Assembly: GCA_024663395.1 (NCBI GenBank)
Contig: JANFAH010000036.1
Location: forward strand, 558,001-622,000
DNA length: 64,000 nt
Reading direction: 5' to 3'
Source of the DNA: Pisolithus tinctorius
Taxonomy: Eukaryota > Basidiomycota > Agaricomycetes > Boletales > Pisolithaceae
The notes beneath the pieces are model-generated. The model had not been told where the DNA came from and did no database searches. It saw only the letters and a program-made list of their open reading frames with translations. The first letter of the stretch is position 1. Each line of letters begins with the position of its first letter. Both the position numbers and the translations under genes were made by a program. Below, piece by piece: positions 23,601-36,162 of the stretch.

Positions 23601-25264
23601 ATGCACTCAGAAGGTGGCTCACCACTTGTCAAACTTTCACTCCCCAGCTACACCCATATCCACTACACAAGCCCATACCCATTCTTTGACATGCAAGCCT
23701 ACTCAATCCACAATGCACAACTGGTATGCAGCATGAGGGACCAGGCAATCACCTCACTGGCAGCAGCTCTGAGACATGTTAGGGTGCTAATTGACACAGC
23801 ACCACAACCCAAAGAGAGCTTAGAAGCAATATATGAGTGGGTGGGGGACTGGGACCAGACTTGGGTGAGTGCACCAGAGACTTGCACAATGTGATGTGCT
23901 GACAGATCCCCAGGCCAGCATTTACTTGTGGTGGAAGTACATCAATGAGAACAAAATCTCCATCCCAAAGGTGCACAACACCAACCTTCACGACATGACT
24001 GAAGAGTCTGCAATGCAGCAGAATGAGATGATCCCAGTGGCCACAGCAATAGCCAATCTTTGACAGCCAGAAGGGCAGCAACGATTCAGCATAGATGACC
24101 TCTTTGAGAACTACCAGGAGTGGGTAGAGGAGAGGGTGCACTTGGAGGCCAAGAGGTTGGCCAAGGCACCATCAGTGCATACCCAGGGCCAAGCAGCAAG
24201 GGGCAAGTGTCAAGACCACACACCAGAAGACACCAAAGGGTACACAGTGGGAGGAGTCACATGTTCAGCAGGGGGGGGTTCTGGCAGCATGAGCAAGGGA
24301 AAAGGGAAACAGTGGGTGTGTGCTGTGCCTTTGATAACCCCGAGCATGAATACTGACTTCAACAAAAATTCTGCAGGCTACCAGTGAGGAGGATGAGCTA
24401 GCTGACAATGTTGATGACAACAAGGGCAATGGCAAAGGCAAGCCAGATCCTTCTGCAAAGGGACTTTGCACAGCCAGAGATGATGAGCCTTGCAAGATGT
24501 GTGCCCAGGCAAACCTCATGTGCATCAGGGAGCCTGAGTGGTCCTGCAGACAGTGCAGGGATGCAAAGTGCAAGTGCTCATGTGCTCATGGAGTAGGGAG
24601 GAAGGTGAGTACCAACCAGGCTTAATTCCACAAGGGAACAAGTTGACACCACCTTCAGCAAAAGAACTCCAGCACCATTGGAGCACCAGGGCCATCCCAC
24701 AAACAAGTCAAATTGGTTATGACCTTGAAGGTGGCCCCTGTGGGAGCTGTGTCAGGACCCTCGAAGAAACTCATGCTGAAAATTCTGCCTCGAAAATGAC
24801 AACTTGATCTGACCCCCACATGCTCGCCTTCCCCAGATCCAACCCCTTCACCCCACAATCCTTCACAAACCCCTTGTCTCTTCTTCCATGGGGCTACTCC
24901 AATGCCTGGGCCCTCATTCAAAGCCTCCTCACCCCTTGTCAATGAACCTCAAGCATCACTCCCCATCAACAAACTGCAAGTCAAGACCAAACCCTTTTTT
25001 GCAACTGTGACCAGCCTACTGAACAAACCCAGAGATGTTGAAGTGCCAGTCCAAGGTGACACTCCATCAGTCACAGAAACTCCAGAGGTTGAATACCCAC
25101 ACAAGTGGTTGACAGCAAATTTTGTCAAATGTCTCCAAGTGCTCAAGGCAAGAGCTGAGGATGAGGAATTTGAGTTGGAGCAGGTCTACTGGCTGCTGGA
25201 GATGTTGGCAAGGTGGGTAACCCATCAGATTGAGACTGCATGGGCTAGATGGGAGGAGTTGTGA
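23601..25264 (+). pseudogene. Decayed gene with a Zn2Cys6-like cysteine cluster
   Basis: Several plus-strand frames chain together: 23601-23894, 23925-24180, 24370-24603 and 24902-25264. One piece contains CKMCAQANLMC..CRQCRDAKCKC with spacing C-x2-C-x6-C-x7-C-x2-C-x6-C, which is like a fungal Zn2Cys6 cluster. It is followed by a GT splice-donor-like site and a Glu-rich C-terminal part. Similar cysteine-cluster proteins of unknown role occur in many copies in mushroom genomes. Frameshifts and stops argue against a functional product. Confidence 0.45.
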
Positions 25265-25540
25265 AGGTTGAAGGACAAACTCTGGGACCTGTAAACAGTG
25301 TACTAGTGTCTGTGGAATTTTTGTACTCATATGTTCCGAATTTGTAAGAGTCTTTTGTGCATCAGTATTAGTACTACAGTAAGGGAAGGAAAAGTAAGAC
25401 TTCTGAAGGAAGAAGTGTTGCAGAATATTTTTTTTTGGCTCTTTCTTGTGAACAGGGCTGGTTTTATATATAAGATGAAATGGGTATCAATAAAAGACAG
25501 AATGGAGAAAGAAAAGAAAGGAGGTAAAGAGAAGGATGGA

Positions 25541-28500
25541 CTACTCATCTGAGTTGTCCAAAGGGACACCAGTGAGTGTAGGGTCTGGGAATGAATCATC
25601 TTCAAGGCGATCCAGGTCTTGTGTGGAAGTGCCAGTCAGCTGGGTGACTTCAATACAAGCATTATTCCACAGGAAATAGGGGTATAGGCAAAAGGCAGCA
25701 AAGTGGAATTTCAAGACAGTGCCATCTAATTCCACAAGTATGTACAAGCCACCTTTAGTGTGTCTGATGACAATCATAGGCCCTAGGTAGCATGGTTTGG
25801 TTTTCCAGTCAAGTTCTAGTTTGATGCAGGAATTCTGAATGAGGATGAGCAACCCTGGTTGGTTAAAGTCTTTGATAGAACATGCAAAATGGTCAATGAA
25901 GTCCTTGGCTGAGGCAAAGCAGGATTTTAGGACCAGATTGTGGATGTGAGTGAGGTCCTCTGGGTGCTTCTGGAGTTGGTGAGCATGGTGAGCAATGAGA
26001 TCTGTGGTTGAGTAAAATTCCACCTCAAAAGGGGCTAAAAATGTCACTTTGACCAGATCAAAAGGGAGTCTGGGTTCAACACCATGAGCCATATAGAATG
26101 GAGAAAACCCAGTTGCCTTGTGGACCATAACCCTCTCTGCCCAAAATACCACAGGGGCCACCTCTGACCACCTCAATGCTTCCCCACTACAACTTTTTAC
26201 CATTGCCTCTCTTACATCAAAATGCCACTGTTTGACCACTCCATTAGCCTGCAAGTTATAAGGAGAGATGCATATGTGATGAATTCCAAAAGTCTTGGAG
26301 AGCCAGTTGAGAGTGAGGATGTACAGTCCCCTGTTATCTGTGACAATCTCTACAACAGCACCCCAATGGCACAAAATCTGTTTGAAGATGAACTTTCCAA
26401 TGGACTTGCCTGTCTCTGCATGAAGCATAGCCCATTCAGGGTAACTGGTGAGTGAACAGTGGGCTTGGGTGACATAGCAAAAGCTGTTTGACTTTGGCAT
26501 TAAGAACATGTCCATATATGCCTTGTAGAATAGGGGTTCTGGAATGGCAATGACTGGCAGAATATGAACATGGTCCAAACAGCAGATCTGGCACTCATGG
26601 CATGATTTAACATACCAACAGATGTCCTGCTCTAGCATGGGCCACCAAAAGCAAGTCAGCAAACACATGCAGGTTGAGAAGATACCCTTGTGCCCTAGGT
26701 CATCATGGGCCTGGCAGAGAATTCCAAGGCATTTGTGTGGGGCTACCACTAGCTGATGCCATCCCTGGGGATCCTTCCTCCACTGTTCCCCTCCTTTCAC
26801 AAAATACCAAGTTGCAAGATGCACTAGGCTTTCCAATTTTGCCTCTTCCAACCCTTCTGGTGTTTTCTTCATCTCCAAAAACTCCTTCACCACCCTCATC
26901 CTCTCCTCTCTCTGCTTCGCTTTCTCTGACCTTGGAATTTTGGTCTCAAGGATTCTGGGCATTGCTTCTTCGGCAGTAAAGATACCTAGACTCTGTGACA
27001 GGGGGAGAGATGAGTCTGACACAATGCTCAGAATTTTCAAGGGGTAAGGTTGAGACTTGAAACATGCTTCCTGACAATTCAAGAGCTCAACAGCAAAGGC
27101 CCCACACTCATCTATCCAATCCTCATAGTCCTTGTCTCCCTCCTCATCTTCTTCTGCTCTTGGCCTCCTCAAAAGTCTGTCTGGTGCTGTGTGCTTGTGT
27201 GCAGGAACATGCATGAGCTCAAAGTCAAATAGGAGAATTCTGGCAATCCAATGATTTATGGTTGTGTTAGGCTGTAGGTCAGGATTGTTCATCATCCCTT
27301 TGATGTACTGCGCATCCACCTCAACAACTAAATTCCACATGCTGAAGATATGATGCAAGGCACAGAAAAGGATAAATAGTTCTAGCTTAGCTTGGCTGTA
27401 GCAGTGTTCACGATCATTGAGAGTTATTGAGCCAAACCTAGCAGGGTAGCATTTGCCATCTTCCCCCTCCTGCATGAGGAGGTATCCAACAGCAATGTTA
27501 GAAGTGTCAACAGCTAAGATAACTTTCCTTTTGGAATTATAGTCAATAGTTCGCAACACAGGGGACAAGATGATCACCCAGCAGAGGTACTCCATCGCTT
27601 CCCTATGTTCATCATGGAATTCGAAGGGGATGTCCTTCTTGGTCAGTTCAACAAGGGGATGGGCATGTTGGGTGAAGTCTTTGATGAAGATCCTGCAGTA
27701 CAAGCAGAGACCTAAAAATCCATGTACTTCAGTAATGTTTGTGCAGTAAGGCCAATCTTTAATCTTTTGGACTTTAGTTTCATCTGGAATTCTTCCCTCA
27801 AATGACACCTTATGCCCAACCACTATGATAGATGGCACAGCAATGATGCATTTCTTTGCTGACATGGTGGCTCCTGCATGACACAGGTGGTGTAAGACTT
27901 GGTTGATGTTCAGCAGGTGCTCCCAGATGAAGCATCTAATCCTGGAATCCTGTGGAATCATTTCATAGGTCCCATTGGGATTTTGGTAGCAAGATTTGGG
28001 GCCTTTAATAGGACAGTCATTGATAAACAGAATGGTGACTTCCAGAATTTCATCCTTTAGAATCCAAGAGACATCTCTGTGGAAAATTTGGATGGCATTC
28101 ATGTAGCCCATAGGAAGTTTGGTGAGTTGAAGGGTGCCAATAGGAGTTTGGAAGGTAGTGAGGTCACAGTAATCATCATGTATGGTGCAATGATTGTATC
28201 TGACCATAAGATCTAAAATTCCATAGACTGAATGGCAAGTGAAGGCTTCATCAAATCAATGAAGGGGGGAATGGCTGAGTCCTGGATAGAAATGGCATTT
28301 AGAGGTTGTAAGTCATGTATGAGGTGCAGAGATTTTCCATCCTGCTTGACTATGCAGAACCATTTTGAGCAGTAAGACAAAGTAGACAGTTCATAAACCC
28401 CTGTAGAAATCTTTTCTTTGATGATACTAATGACTTCATGGAAAATAGCAGGAGGAATGGGAATATTTTGCTTGATCCAAGGCTTGTGGGCTAGCGTAGG

Positions 28501-28830
28501 TATCTTCAGGGGCAGGAACATGTCCTCTTGAAAGGTCCCTCTTTCCAAAGAATCCCAAGCAAAGGCATCCTCTTGCTCCCTCACCAACCATTGTACTAGG
28601 TCTAATTCTGTAGACCAGAGGAACCTTGCCAGGTCCAGATCAAGCTTGTCAGCTCTTTCCTGAGTAAACCTGGAACCTGGCATGAATGGAGGGGGATGAG
28701 TAGGTAAAACAGGCAGATCTGTGAGTGGGTCTTTGGCCTCCCAATGCTCTACCTGGATTCTGCTGGCATTGACATCAGTACTGGCCTCACCTTCCTTGCT
28801 ACAGGTTTGTACTTTAAGACATGATAAATG
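25541..28830 (-). pseudogene. Ty3/gypsy pol relic, second family
   Basis: Two minus-strand frames (28683-28213 and 28207-25541, the latter 888 codons) are one pol split by a frameshift near 28225. N-terminal RT blocks include ERGTFQEDMFLP and KQDGKSLHLIHDLQPLNA. The catalytic box reads FIND where active relatives have an aromatic-x-Asp-Asp box. RNase H (AVDTSNIAVGYLL), the HHCC zinc finger (CHECQICC), the integrase core (YMDMFLMPKS, VTDNRG) and a C-terminal tail follow. It resembles a polyprotein family abundant in Agaricomycetes. Gag is missing. The Asp-to-Asn change is a G-to-A transition typical of the decay seen across the region. Confidence 0.85.
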
Positions 28831-28846
28831 GGATTGAACTGATTGT

Positions 28847-29250
28847 CAAGTCTGAGTTGTCCAGGTTGAGGCTGGACCAGAGACCAAAGCAGGTGCAAGG
28901 CCAAAGGGGTCAGGGTCAGGGGGACAGATAGAGGTACAGAGGGGTGGACTGGTTGGACTTAGCGACTGATGTTGCAGCACTATTCCCTTGTGTGGGTCTC
29001 AGTCTGAGTCTGAGGCCGAGACAGGATTATCAGAGTAACTTTGTTGATTTCAGACTGAAGACTACAGGCCAAGTATCTATGAGTTTATATACTAGAGACA
29101 ACTATAGTATGGAGACCAGTAATACCAGTCTCACAAAGATTGCCAAGATGGTTGGTAAGACAAGCATTAGTAAGGTATGACTAAGGTAGCAGAGACTGGG
29201 ACAGGGTGGACCAGGAACAGGACCAGGCAGGACTCAACCAAAGTGACAGG
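28847..29250 (-). repeat. Possible 5' LTR of the second gypsy relic
   Basis: Minus strand TGTCACTTTGG..CAGACTTGACA, about 404 bp, with a tttatatact TATA-like motif (near 29076), directly upstream of the pol relic. No second copy was found in the window, so this rests only on its ends and position. Confidence 0.4.
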
Positions 29251-29581
29251 CACTGCAAAGCAGTGTTCACTGCACTAGACTAACTGGAGATATGGGGTTA
29301 GCAAGGCCAAGGCCCAACTGAATGAATATGAGGCCAAGTCCAGCTGGGGTTGAAACATGGCTATGACACTGATAAGTAGAGCATAAGGCAGAGATTGTCA
29401 GTGGAGAAATGGTAGTAGCAGTCAAAAATAAGAAAGGATCAGTCAGAGAAACAGAACTGGTGTCAAAAGGATCAACAGGGGGTGTACTGTTGCCTTGTAA
29501 ATCGTAGGTGAATGCCACAGCAGAATTTATAGCAGTGTGTGTGGGCAAAAATGTGGTAGACCTCAAAGGGTATAAAGGCAG

Positions 29582-30908
29582 TGTCACACACCAAAGGTGT
29601 TGTGGACATGGTTACAGCTGACTCTGCTTAACTTGTTGATGAGTTGCACACAATGCCCATGCCATGCAGATGAAGACTAAAGGCCTCATGTGTAGAAAGA
29701 CTGCCAGACATGAGCAGTCATCCTTTGCACAAGAACAAGTTGTCAGTGCTAAAGAGAAAAGAGGAAGTGAGTTAAGTGCACATTAAAGGCTTTTAGCACC
29801 TGTGTATGGCATTCCAGTTTTCATTGTATCTCCACCATTTCCAAAGATATCAACTCCATTCTCACACTTGCTTAAAGTGCTCAGCCATGCAATTCTGCCT
29901 TCCAAATTTGGAGAGGATCCTCACACCCTACACATTTCTGCAGCACTCCATCCATCAGATGCTCATTTCACTAAGTCCATCAATCATGGCTGCCTCTCCA
30001 TTGATCATCTCACTTGTCTCATTTGCCAAAGACAGTGGCTATGTATATCTGCCAGGCATTCCCACCAGCTTCTGTCCTGAAGCCCCCTGGTTCATCCCAT
30101 CATTGTCAGCCCCATCTCATCCCATGCAGCTTGGTCAGTGTGTTCTCCTTGTCGGTATGACTTCCAGAAGGATGTTCTTTGGTTGCCTCAGGTCTGTCAC
30201 TCAGTTGGAAAGGTCTTATGTGGTTGTTTCAGTCTCCCCAGTTGATGAAGCATGTGGATCATTCCTCCCTGCTCCCTGCACCACCTTTGTTCCAATTGCA
30301 TCCATCATTCTTCCCACATTGTGACAGCTGCAGCATAGTCTACTGTTCTCCAGCCTCCCTGATTGCATCCATGATGAGTATGACATGCATCTTGCCTTCT
30401 TACTGCATGATCCAGCAGAAGATGTCCCCCCTTCTCCTCCTCCATCAGAGCCCCATTCATGAAGCTTTTGTTAACTTCACTGAGAGGATGAAAGGGTGGG
30501 AGATGTGATCACATATGCTCCTGTTGCCCCATGGACCCCCAATGCCCCAGCCCCCTTTGATGCCTGACTCATGCCCTTCAATTCTGGAATTAATACTTCC
30601 CTATCTGGAAACACCACCCATCTGTCATGCCATCTTTGGATCTAGAGATGTCTGCACTGAGATCTGACTTGCATCGCCACCCCCTAATGTGATATCAGTG
30701 CACTTACTCAGTTTCTGACTCCATTTGACTCATTCTGTGATATTTTGACTGTCCTTGACTTGTTCATTGCCAATACTTACCAATCTTCTTTGCTTGCTTA
30801 CTATTCATTTCTCACTTACTCATCATGATTACTCAGTCCTTACTCATTACTTACCAAGTGTTTGTGCCTTGTTTGTCACAAGCTGTGCTCCCCCCACAGT
30901 ATATAAAC
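29582..30908 (+). repeat. Family A repeat, 5' part, cut by the large palindrome
   Basis: It starts TGTCACACACC and aligns with 11461-12780 up to the TATA box (tatataaac), where the terminus of the 7.8-kb palindromic element begins. The family A frame is readable over 29806-30324. CpG-poor. Confidence 0.7.
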
Positions 30909-31154
30909 ACTTCAGTCAACCCCCCTTGGAGACCTATTAGGTCTGGAGATTTTGATATAAGTATTAACCTAATAGGTGTCATTTTGTTGGGAATTCCCAA
31001 CTTTTGGGGATTCTCCACCACCATTCCTGGAGATTCTCCATTCCCTAGCTGGAGATTCTCCAGGGCAGCAATTTAATATGGTTGGAGAAAATGTTTTCTC
31101 CATAATATATATATATTATACACCAAATGAAAGGGTAGCTGGGGTCCAAATTGG

Positions 31155-31680
31155 ACTTTCTCCAGGCTAAATAGACCCCCTTTCCAGGTTGATCCTGGGC
31201 TTTCCCCAGGCTAAATAGACCCCCTTTCCAGGTTGATCCTGGGCTTTCCCCAGGCTAAATAGACCTGCTTTCCAGGTTGATCCTGGGATTTCCCCTGGCT
31301 AAATAGACCTACTTTCTGGGTGAACCTGGGCTTTCCCCAGGCTAAATAGACCTGCTTTCCAGGTGAACCTGGGTTTTCCCCAGGCTAAATAGACCTGCTC
31401 TCCAGGGTGAACCTGGGCTTTCCCCTGGCTAAATAGACCTGCTTCCCAGGTGAACCTGGGTTTTCCCCAGGCCAAATAGACCTGCTCTCCAGGGTGAACC
31501 TGGGCTTTCCCCAGGCTAAATAGACCTACATTCTAGGCTGACCTGGGTTTTCCCCAGGGTAAATAGACCTGCTTTCCAGGCAGAACATGGGCTTCCCATA
31601 GGCTAAATAGACCCCTTTCTAGGGTGAACCTGGGTTTTCCCCAGGCTAAATAGACCCACTTTCCCAGGCCATGTCCTGGT
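31155..31680 (+). repeat. 44-bp tandem array (left arm)
   Basis: About 12 units contain ggctaaatagac followed by a pyrimidine run and a cctgggctttcccc segment, with spacing of 43-45 bp. The mirror array at 38130-38520 has about 9 units. Confidence 0.85.
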
Positions 31681-31830
31681 GGGGATTCTCCATGCATCAG
31701 GAAAACAGTGGTTGTTCTAACTGTTCTAATCACAACTTATCTCAGAAAGGTAGATGTATAAGTGGAATGGATGCCAAGGAACATATAGAGCAAGTGAATT
31801 AAGCAAGACACATATGGTTCTATAGAGTAC

Positions 31831-32549
31831 TGTCAAGTCTGAGCCTACTCTGACCAACTCTGATGCTTAACCAGGTCTGGAGAGAGGTGTGGAAGCAAGT
31901 CTGACACAGATGAATGGAACTCTGACTAGTGGAGGATTGGCAGGGACAAAGTCAGCTGAGGCAGAAATGGAGCAGAGTGAGGGTGTTGGGTTCAGCTTGT
32001 GCACTACCCCCTTGCACAATGTCAGCCCTCATATTTCAGAGGAAGAGACCAGACAGATGTTTGGAGATAACTCTGACAGACAGAAGATGGAGAGAGATGG
32101 AGTAGGAACTTTGGTGATATTCATACTGAAGAACAGTGGAGTACTGTACATGCTTTGATGCTGCTATGGAGGTACAGTAACTGGAATCAGGACTGACATA
32201 TGGAGACTCATAAGTCTTCAAGTAACAACTTCCTGGATGATGAATGAAGGGAAGATGGAGAACATATGACAGGTAACACAGAACAAGCCAAAAAGGAAAC
32301 AGTCCAGGTGCTGGACCATGTGGTGCACATGCTGCAGAGTACCTGACTGTGCACTGTCAACAAGAAGTCTGAAAGATGGTCACATGACCTCTTGGAGGAT
32401 GGTCTGTATGGTCTGATGAGAGACCAGTACAAGTCCAACAGAAGGCACAGTGGAGGAGACTTGTAAATGGTAGAGTGCAAGCAGAGTTGGTGCAGAGAGT
32501 GTGAATGAGCAGAGGAGTAGGGACTTAGAGTAAATGCATGGTTGTGACA
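31831..32549 (-). repeat. Family B solo LTR inside the left arm, TSD AGTAC
   Basis: It is 719 bp, minus strand TGTCACAACC..CAGACTTGACA, flanked by agtac at 31826-31830 and 32550-32554. It has lost most CpGs compared with 18394-19107. The same insertion is in the right arm. Confidence 0.85.
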
Positions 32550-32768
32550 AGTACTATGAATCAAGAGTTACAGTAATATAGTGGCATGAAGATATCAATA
32601 AGTCACTTACAGACCACATTAGGACCACAGAAAAAAAAGTGTGTCAGTAAGACAGCATGAATTAGATGATGTTAGACAATGAGCACTAAAGTGCTGCAAA
32701 TATCAAGACATCAATAGACACAGTGTAGACTATTAGACAACTTAGAAAAAGTTTTGTTTTCCTGATGC

Positions 32769-33470
32769 AGCCCACTGGGGATTCTCCATGGCCCCTGGGG
32801 ATTCTCCATGTCATGCTGGAGATTCTCCATGGTTGGCTGGGGATTCTCCATGTCATGTTGGAGATTCTCCAAGGCCTGCTGGGGATTCTCCATGGCATGC
32901 TGGGGATTCTCCATGGCATGCTGGGGATTCTCCATGGCCTGCTGGGGATTCTCCATGGCTGCTGGGGATTCTCCATATCATGATGGAGATTCTCCATGGC
33001 TGGCTGGGGATTCTCCATGTCATGTTGGAGATTCTCCAAGGCCTGCTGGGGATTCTCCATATCATGATGGAGATTCTCCATGGCTGGCTGGGGATTCTCC
33101 ATGTCATGTTGGAGATTCTCCAAGGCCTGCTGGGGATTCTCCATGGCATGCTGGGGATTCTCCATGGCCTGCTGGGGATTCTCCATGGCTGCTGGGGATT
33201 CTCCATATCATGATGGAGATTCTCCATGTCACCTGGGGATTCTCCATGTCTGGCTGGGGATTCTCCATGTCTGGCTGGGGATTCTCCATGTCATGTTGGA
33301 GATTCTCCATGGCCTGCTGGGGATTCTCCATGGCTGCTGGGGATTCTCCATGGCTGGCTGGGGATTCTCCATGTCATGTTGGAGATTCTCCATGGCCTGC
33401 CGGGGATTCTCCATATCATGATGGGGATTCTCCATGGCTCCTGGGGATTCTCCAATCCTAATTGACATTG
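32769..33470 (+). repeat. 21-bp tandem array (left arm)
   Basis: About 33 units of 20-21 bp have the core ggRgattctccat and a variable tail. The subtype tggagattctcca is itself a dyad. Because the period is 21 bp, all frames stay open, which creates long spurious ORFs. The mirror array is at 36163-37036. Confidence 0.9.
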
Positions 33471-33759
33471 AGGTCCAGTGACATTTTGTGTATACACTTG
33501 TGTTTTTCTTAGTATTCTGTGTTTTTCTCACGCAATTTTCCACTTTCTGATAAGATAAGCATACTGTCATGATTGCACAATCAGGGGCTACAACTTTCAT
33601 TATGACCATATCACTCCATTGTCATTCCCTGTGGTATTAATGCAGTATGATTACAAGTAGCAGTCATCATTAGTGTTGTGTAGTGTAGACTATGCTACAT
33701 TTTGGTAGTCCGCATTTTTGACTACCACTGACTACAAAAAGTGTAGTGTTGAGAGGTAG

Positions 33760-34240
33760 TGGTAAGGTCACATGACAACAGATCACATGATAGGGGGTCA
33801 CGTGTGTTGGTCACATGACCGATGTCATAATGGTCACGTGACCCGAAGGTGGCCCAGGCATGACACCATCTCGGTCATGTGACCGCTGCACCGCAATCCA
33901 TGGTCACATGATAACCCGCTGCAGAGTCAGTGGGGTTTGGTCATGTGACATTAGTCACGTGATGTGGTACCTTAGGCCATGGTAAAGGGCTATCATGTGA
34001 CAAGACTCATGTGATCCGGCTCCCTGGGTCACGGCAAAAAGGTGTCATGTGACTTGAGTCATGTGATCTGGAGCTTCGGCTCACCGCAAAGGTTTGTCAC
34101 GTGATCCGGAGCCTCGGCTCACCACAAAGTTCTGTCACATGCTCCAAATGGTCACGTGGCGACGTGAATCTTGGGTCACGTGATGTCATGTGACTGTAGT
34201 CACTGCATTTTCAACACTCTAAACCTCGCACGTGACTAAG
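33760..34240. promoter_or_regulatory. Cluster of ~19 TCAYRTG (E-box/CDEI-like) sites, left arm
   Basis: Motifs such as gtcacatgac, gtcacgtgac and gtcatgtgac recur about every 25 bp. This is far above chance and is not a simple tandem repeat, since the spacer sequences differ. The core matches bHLH sites, for example yeast Cbf1 (RTCACRTG). Whether any factor binds here is unknown. The mirror cluster is at 35390-35860. Confidence 0.6.
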
Positions 34241-34440
34241 CTCCCCTGAGTGCATGCTTCCCCATATTGTGGCTGTGCTGCAACATTACTCATGTCACCA
34301 CACATTCAATTCTCCATGTATTGGCCTGTACCTTGGTGGGTAGGCTGGTCTATAGGGTATCTACATCATGTCCGAAATTCAACCAATCAACCTTTCTAGT
34401 TAATGAGTAATACCAGGAATGCAAAACGCCAGAAAACATC

Positions 34441-34673
34441 ACACCATCTCTCCCTCACTGGGTGGATGCCATATTTAATACATTGGCTGCATTCCCCATG
34501 TTGGCCTCCACCTATGGACAAGGCTTCAGGGTGATTCATTGGGAATTGAGTGAACAGGAAGCCAATTACACATCCCTGATGCGTGGGAAAACCCCAAACA
34601 GCGCAAATAAAATAGTGGAGATTTCAAAAACATATCAAAAACATTTCATTGCTGACTGTCCAGTGGGGCTATG
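34441..34673 (+). CDS. Small open frame near the palindrome centre (left arm), unknown product
   Basis: The encoded ~75 residues include VDAIFNTLAAFPMLASTYG and HWELSEQEANYTSLMRGK. I do not recognise the family. The same frame with one residue difference is at 34944-35192 on the minus strand, where it has an upstream Met (82 aa). The residues look protein-like, and it may be a captured gene fragment. Confidence 0.35.
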
Positions 34674-34943
34674 ACTACTGAAATTGAGGTGTGGCATCAG
34701 AAGGCATGCCCCATCATACTGACATCATGTGCCTTGCTGTAGGAGCCCATCCAAGTGTCAGAAATGCGAATGGGCACATATGGTGAACAGGTCTACTAGT
34801 GATTTATTGCTTTGTGATGATTATCACAAAGTGTAACATTGGACCATTTCGCATTTCTGACACTGTGAGGGGACATTGCAGCAAGGCACATGATGTCAGT
34901 ATGATGGGGCATGCCTTCTGATGCCACACCTCAATTTTAGTAG

Positions 34944-35192
34944 TCATAGCCCCACTGGACAGTCAGCAATGAAATGTTTTTGATATGTTTCTGAAATCTC
35001 CACTATTTTATTTGCGCTGTTTGGGGTTTTCCCACGCATCAGGGATGTGTAATTGGCTTCCTGTTCACTCAATTCCCAATGAATCACCCTGAAGCCTTGT
35101 CCATAGGTGGAGGCCAACATGGGGAATGCAGCCAATGTATTAAATATGGCATCCACCCAGTGAGGGAGAGATGGTGTGATGTTTTCTGGCAT
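34944..35192 (-). CDS. Small open frame near the palindrome centre (right arm), unknown product
   Basis: 82-aa mirror copy of the frame at 34441-34673. It begins MPENITPSLPHWVD and ends HFIADCPVGL. It differs from the other arm by a single Glu/Lys change in the compared part. No known domain recognised. Confidence 0.35.
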   Translation of the reverse strand: MPENITPSLPHWVDAIFNTLAAFPMLASTYGQGFRVIHWELSEQEANYTSLMRGKTPNSANKIVEISETYQKHFIADCPVGL

Positions 35193-35389
35193 TTTGCATT
35201 CCTGGTATTACTCATTAACTAGAAAGGTTGATTGGTTGAATTTCGGACATGATGTAGATACCCTATAGACCAGCCTACCCACCAAGGTACAGGCCAATAC
35301 ATGGAGAATTGAATGTGTGGTGACATGAGTAATGTTGCAGCACAGCCACAATATGGGGAAGCATGCACTCAGGGGAGCTTAGTCACGTG

Positions 35390-35860
35390 CGAGGTTTAGA
35401 GTGTTGAAAATGCAGTGACTACAGTCACATGACATCACGTGACCCAAGATTCACGTCGCCACATGACCATTTGGAGCATGTGACAGAACTTTGTGGTGAG
35501 CCGAGGCTCCGGATCACGTGACAAACCTTTGCGGTGAGCCGAAGCTCCAGATCACATGACTCAAGTCACGTGACACCTTTTTGCTGTGACCCAGGGAGCC
35601 GGATCACATGAGTCTTGTCACATGATAGCCCTTTACCATGGCCTAAGGTACCACATCACGTGACTAATGTCACATGACCAAACCCCACTGACTCTGCAGC
35701 GGGTTATCATGTGACCATGGATTGCGGTGCAGCGGTCACATGACCGAGATGGTGTCATGCCTGGGCCACCTTCGGGTCACGTGACCATTATGACATCGGT
35801 CATGTGACCAACACACGTGACCCCCTATCATGTGATCTGTTGTCATGTGACCTTACCACT
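35390..35860. promoter_or_regulatory. Cluster of TCAYRTG sites, right arm
   Basis: Mirror of 33760-34240. The three arm differences I found are all transitions at CpG (cacg against caca or catg), which convert CACGTG to CATGTG/CACATG or the reverse. Confidence 0.6.
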
Positions 35861-36162
35861 ACCTCTCAACACTACACTTTTTGTAGTCAGTGGTAGTCAA
35901 AAATGCGGACTACCAAAATGTAGCATAGTCTACACTACACAACACTAATGATGACTGCTACTTGTAATCATACTGCATTAATACCACAGGGAATGACAAT
36001 GGAGTGATATGGTCATAATGAAAGTTGTAGCCCCTGATTGTGCAATCATGACAGTATGCTTATCTTATCAGAAAGTGGAAAATTGCGTGAGAAAAACACA
36101 GAATACTAAGAAAAACACAAGTGTATACACAAAATGTCACTGGACCTCAATGTCAATTAGGA

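Noticed and set aside
32769..33470. CRISPR-like array
   Set aside because: Repeats are contiguous degenerate 20-21-bp units without unique spacers, in a fungal genome.
32686..33609. Long overlapping ORFs on both strands (for example 32808-33461 and 33186-32686)
   Set aside because: They are products of the 21-bp tandem array, whose period is a multiple of three and keeps all frames open. There is no independent evidence of coding.
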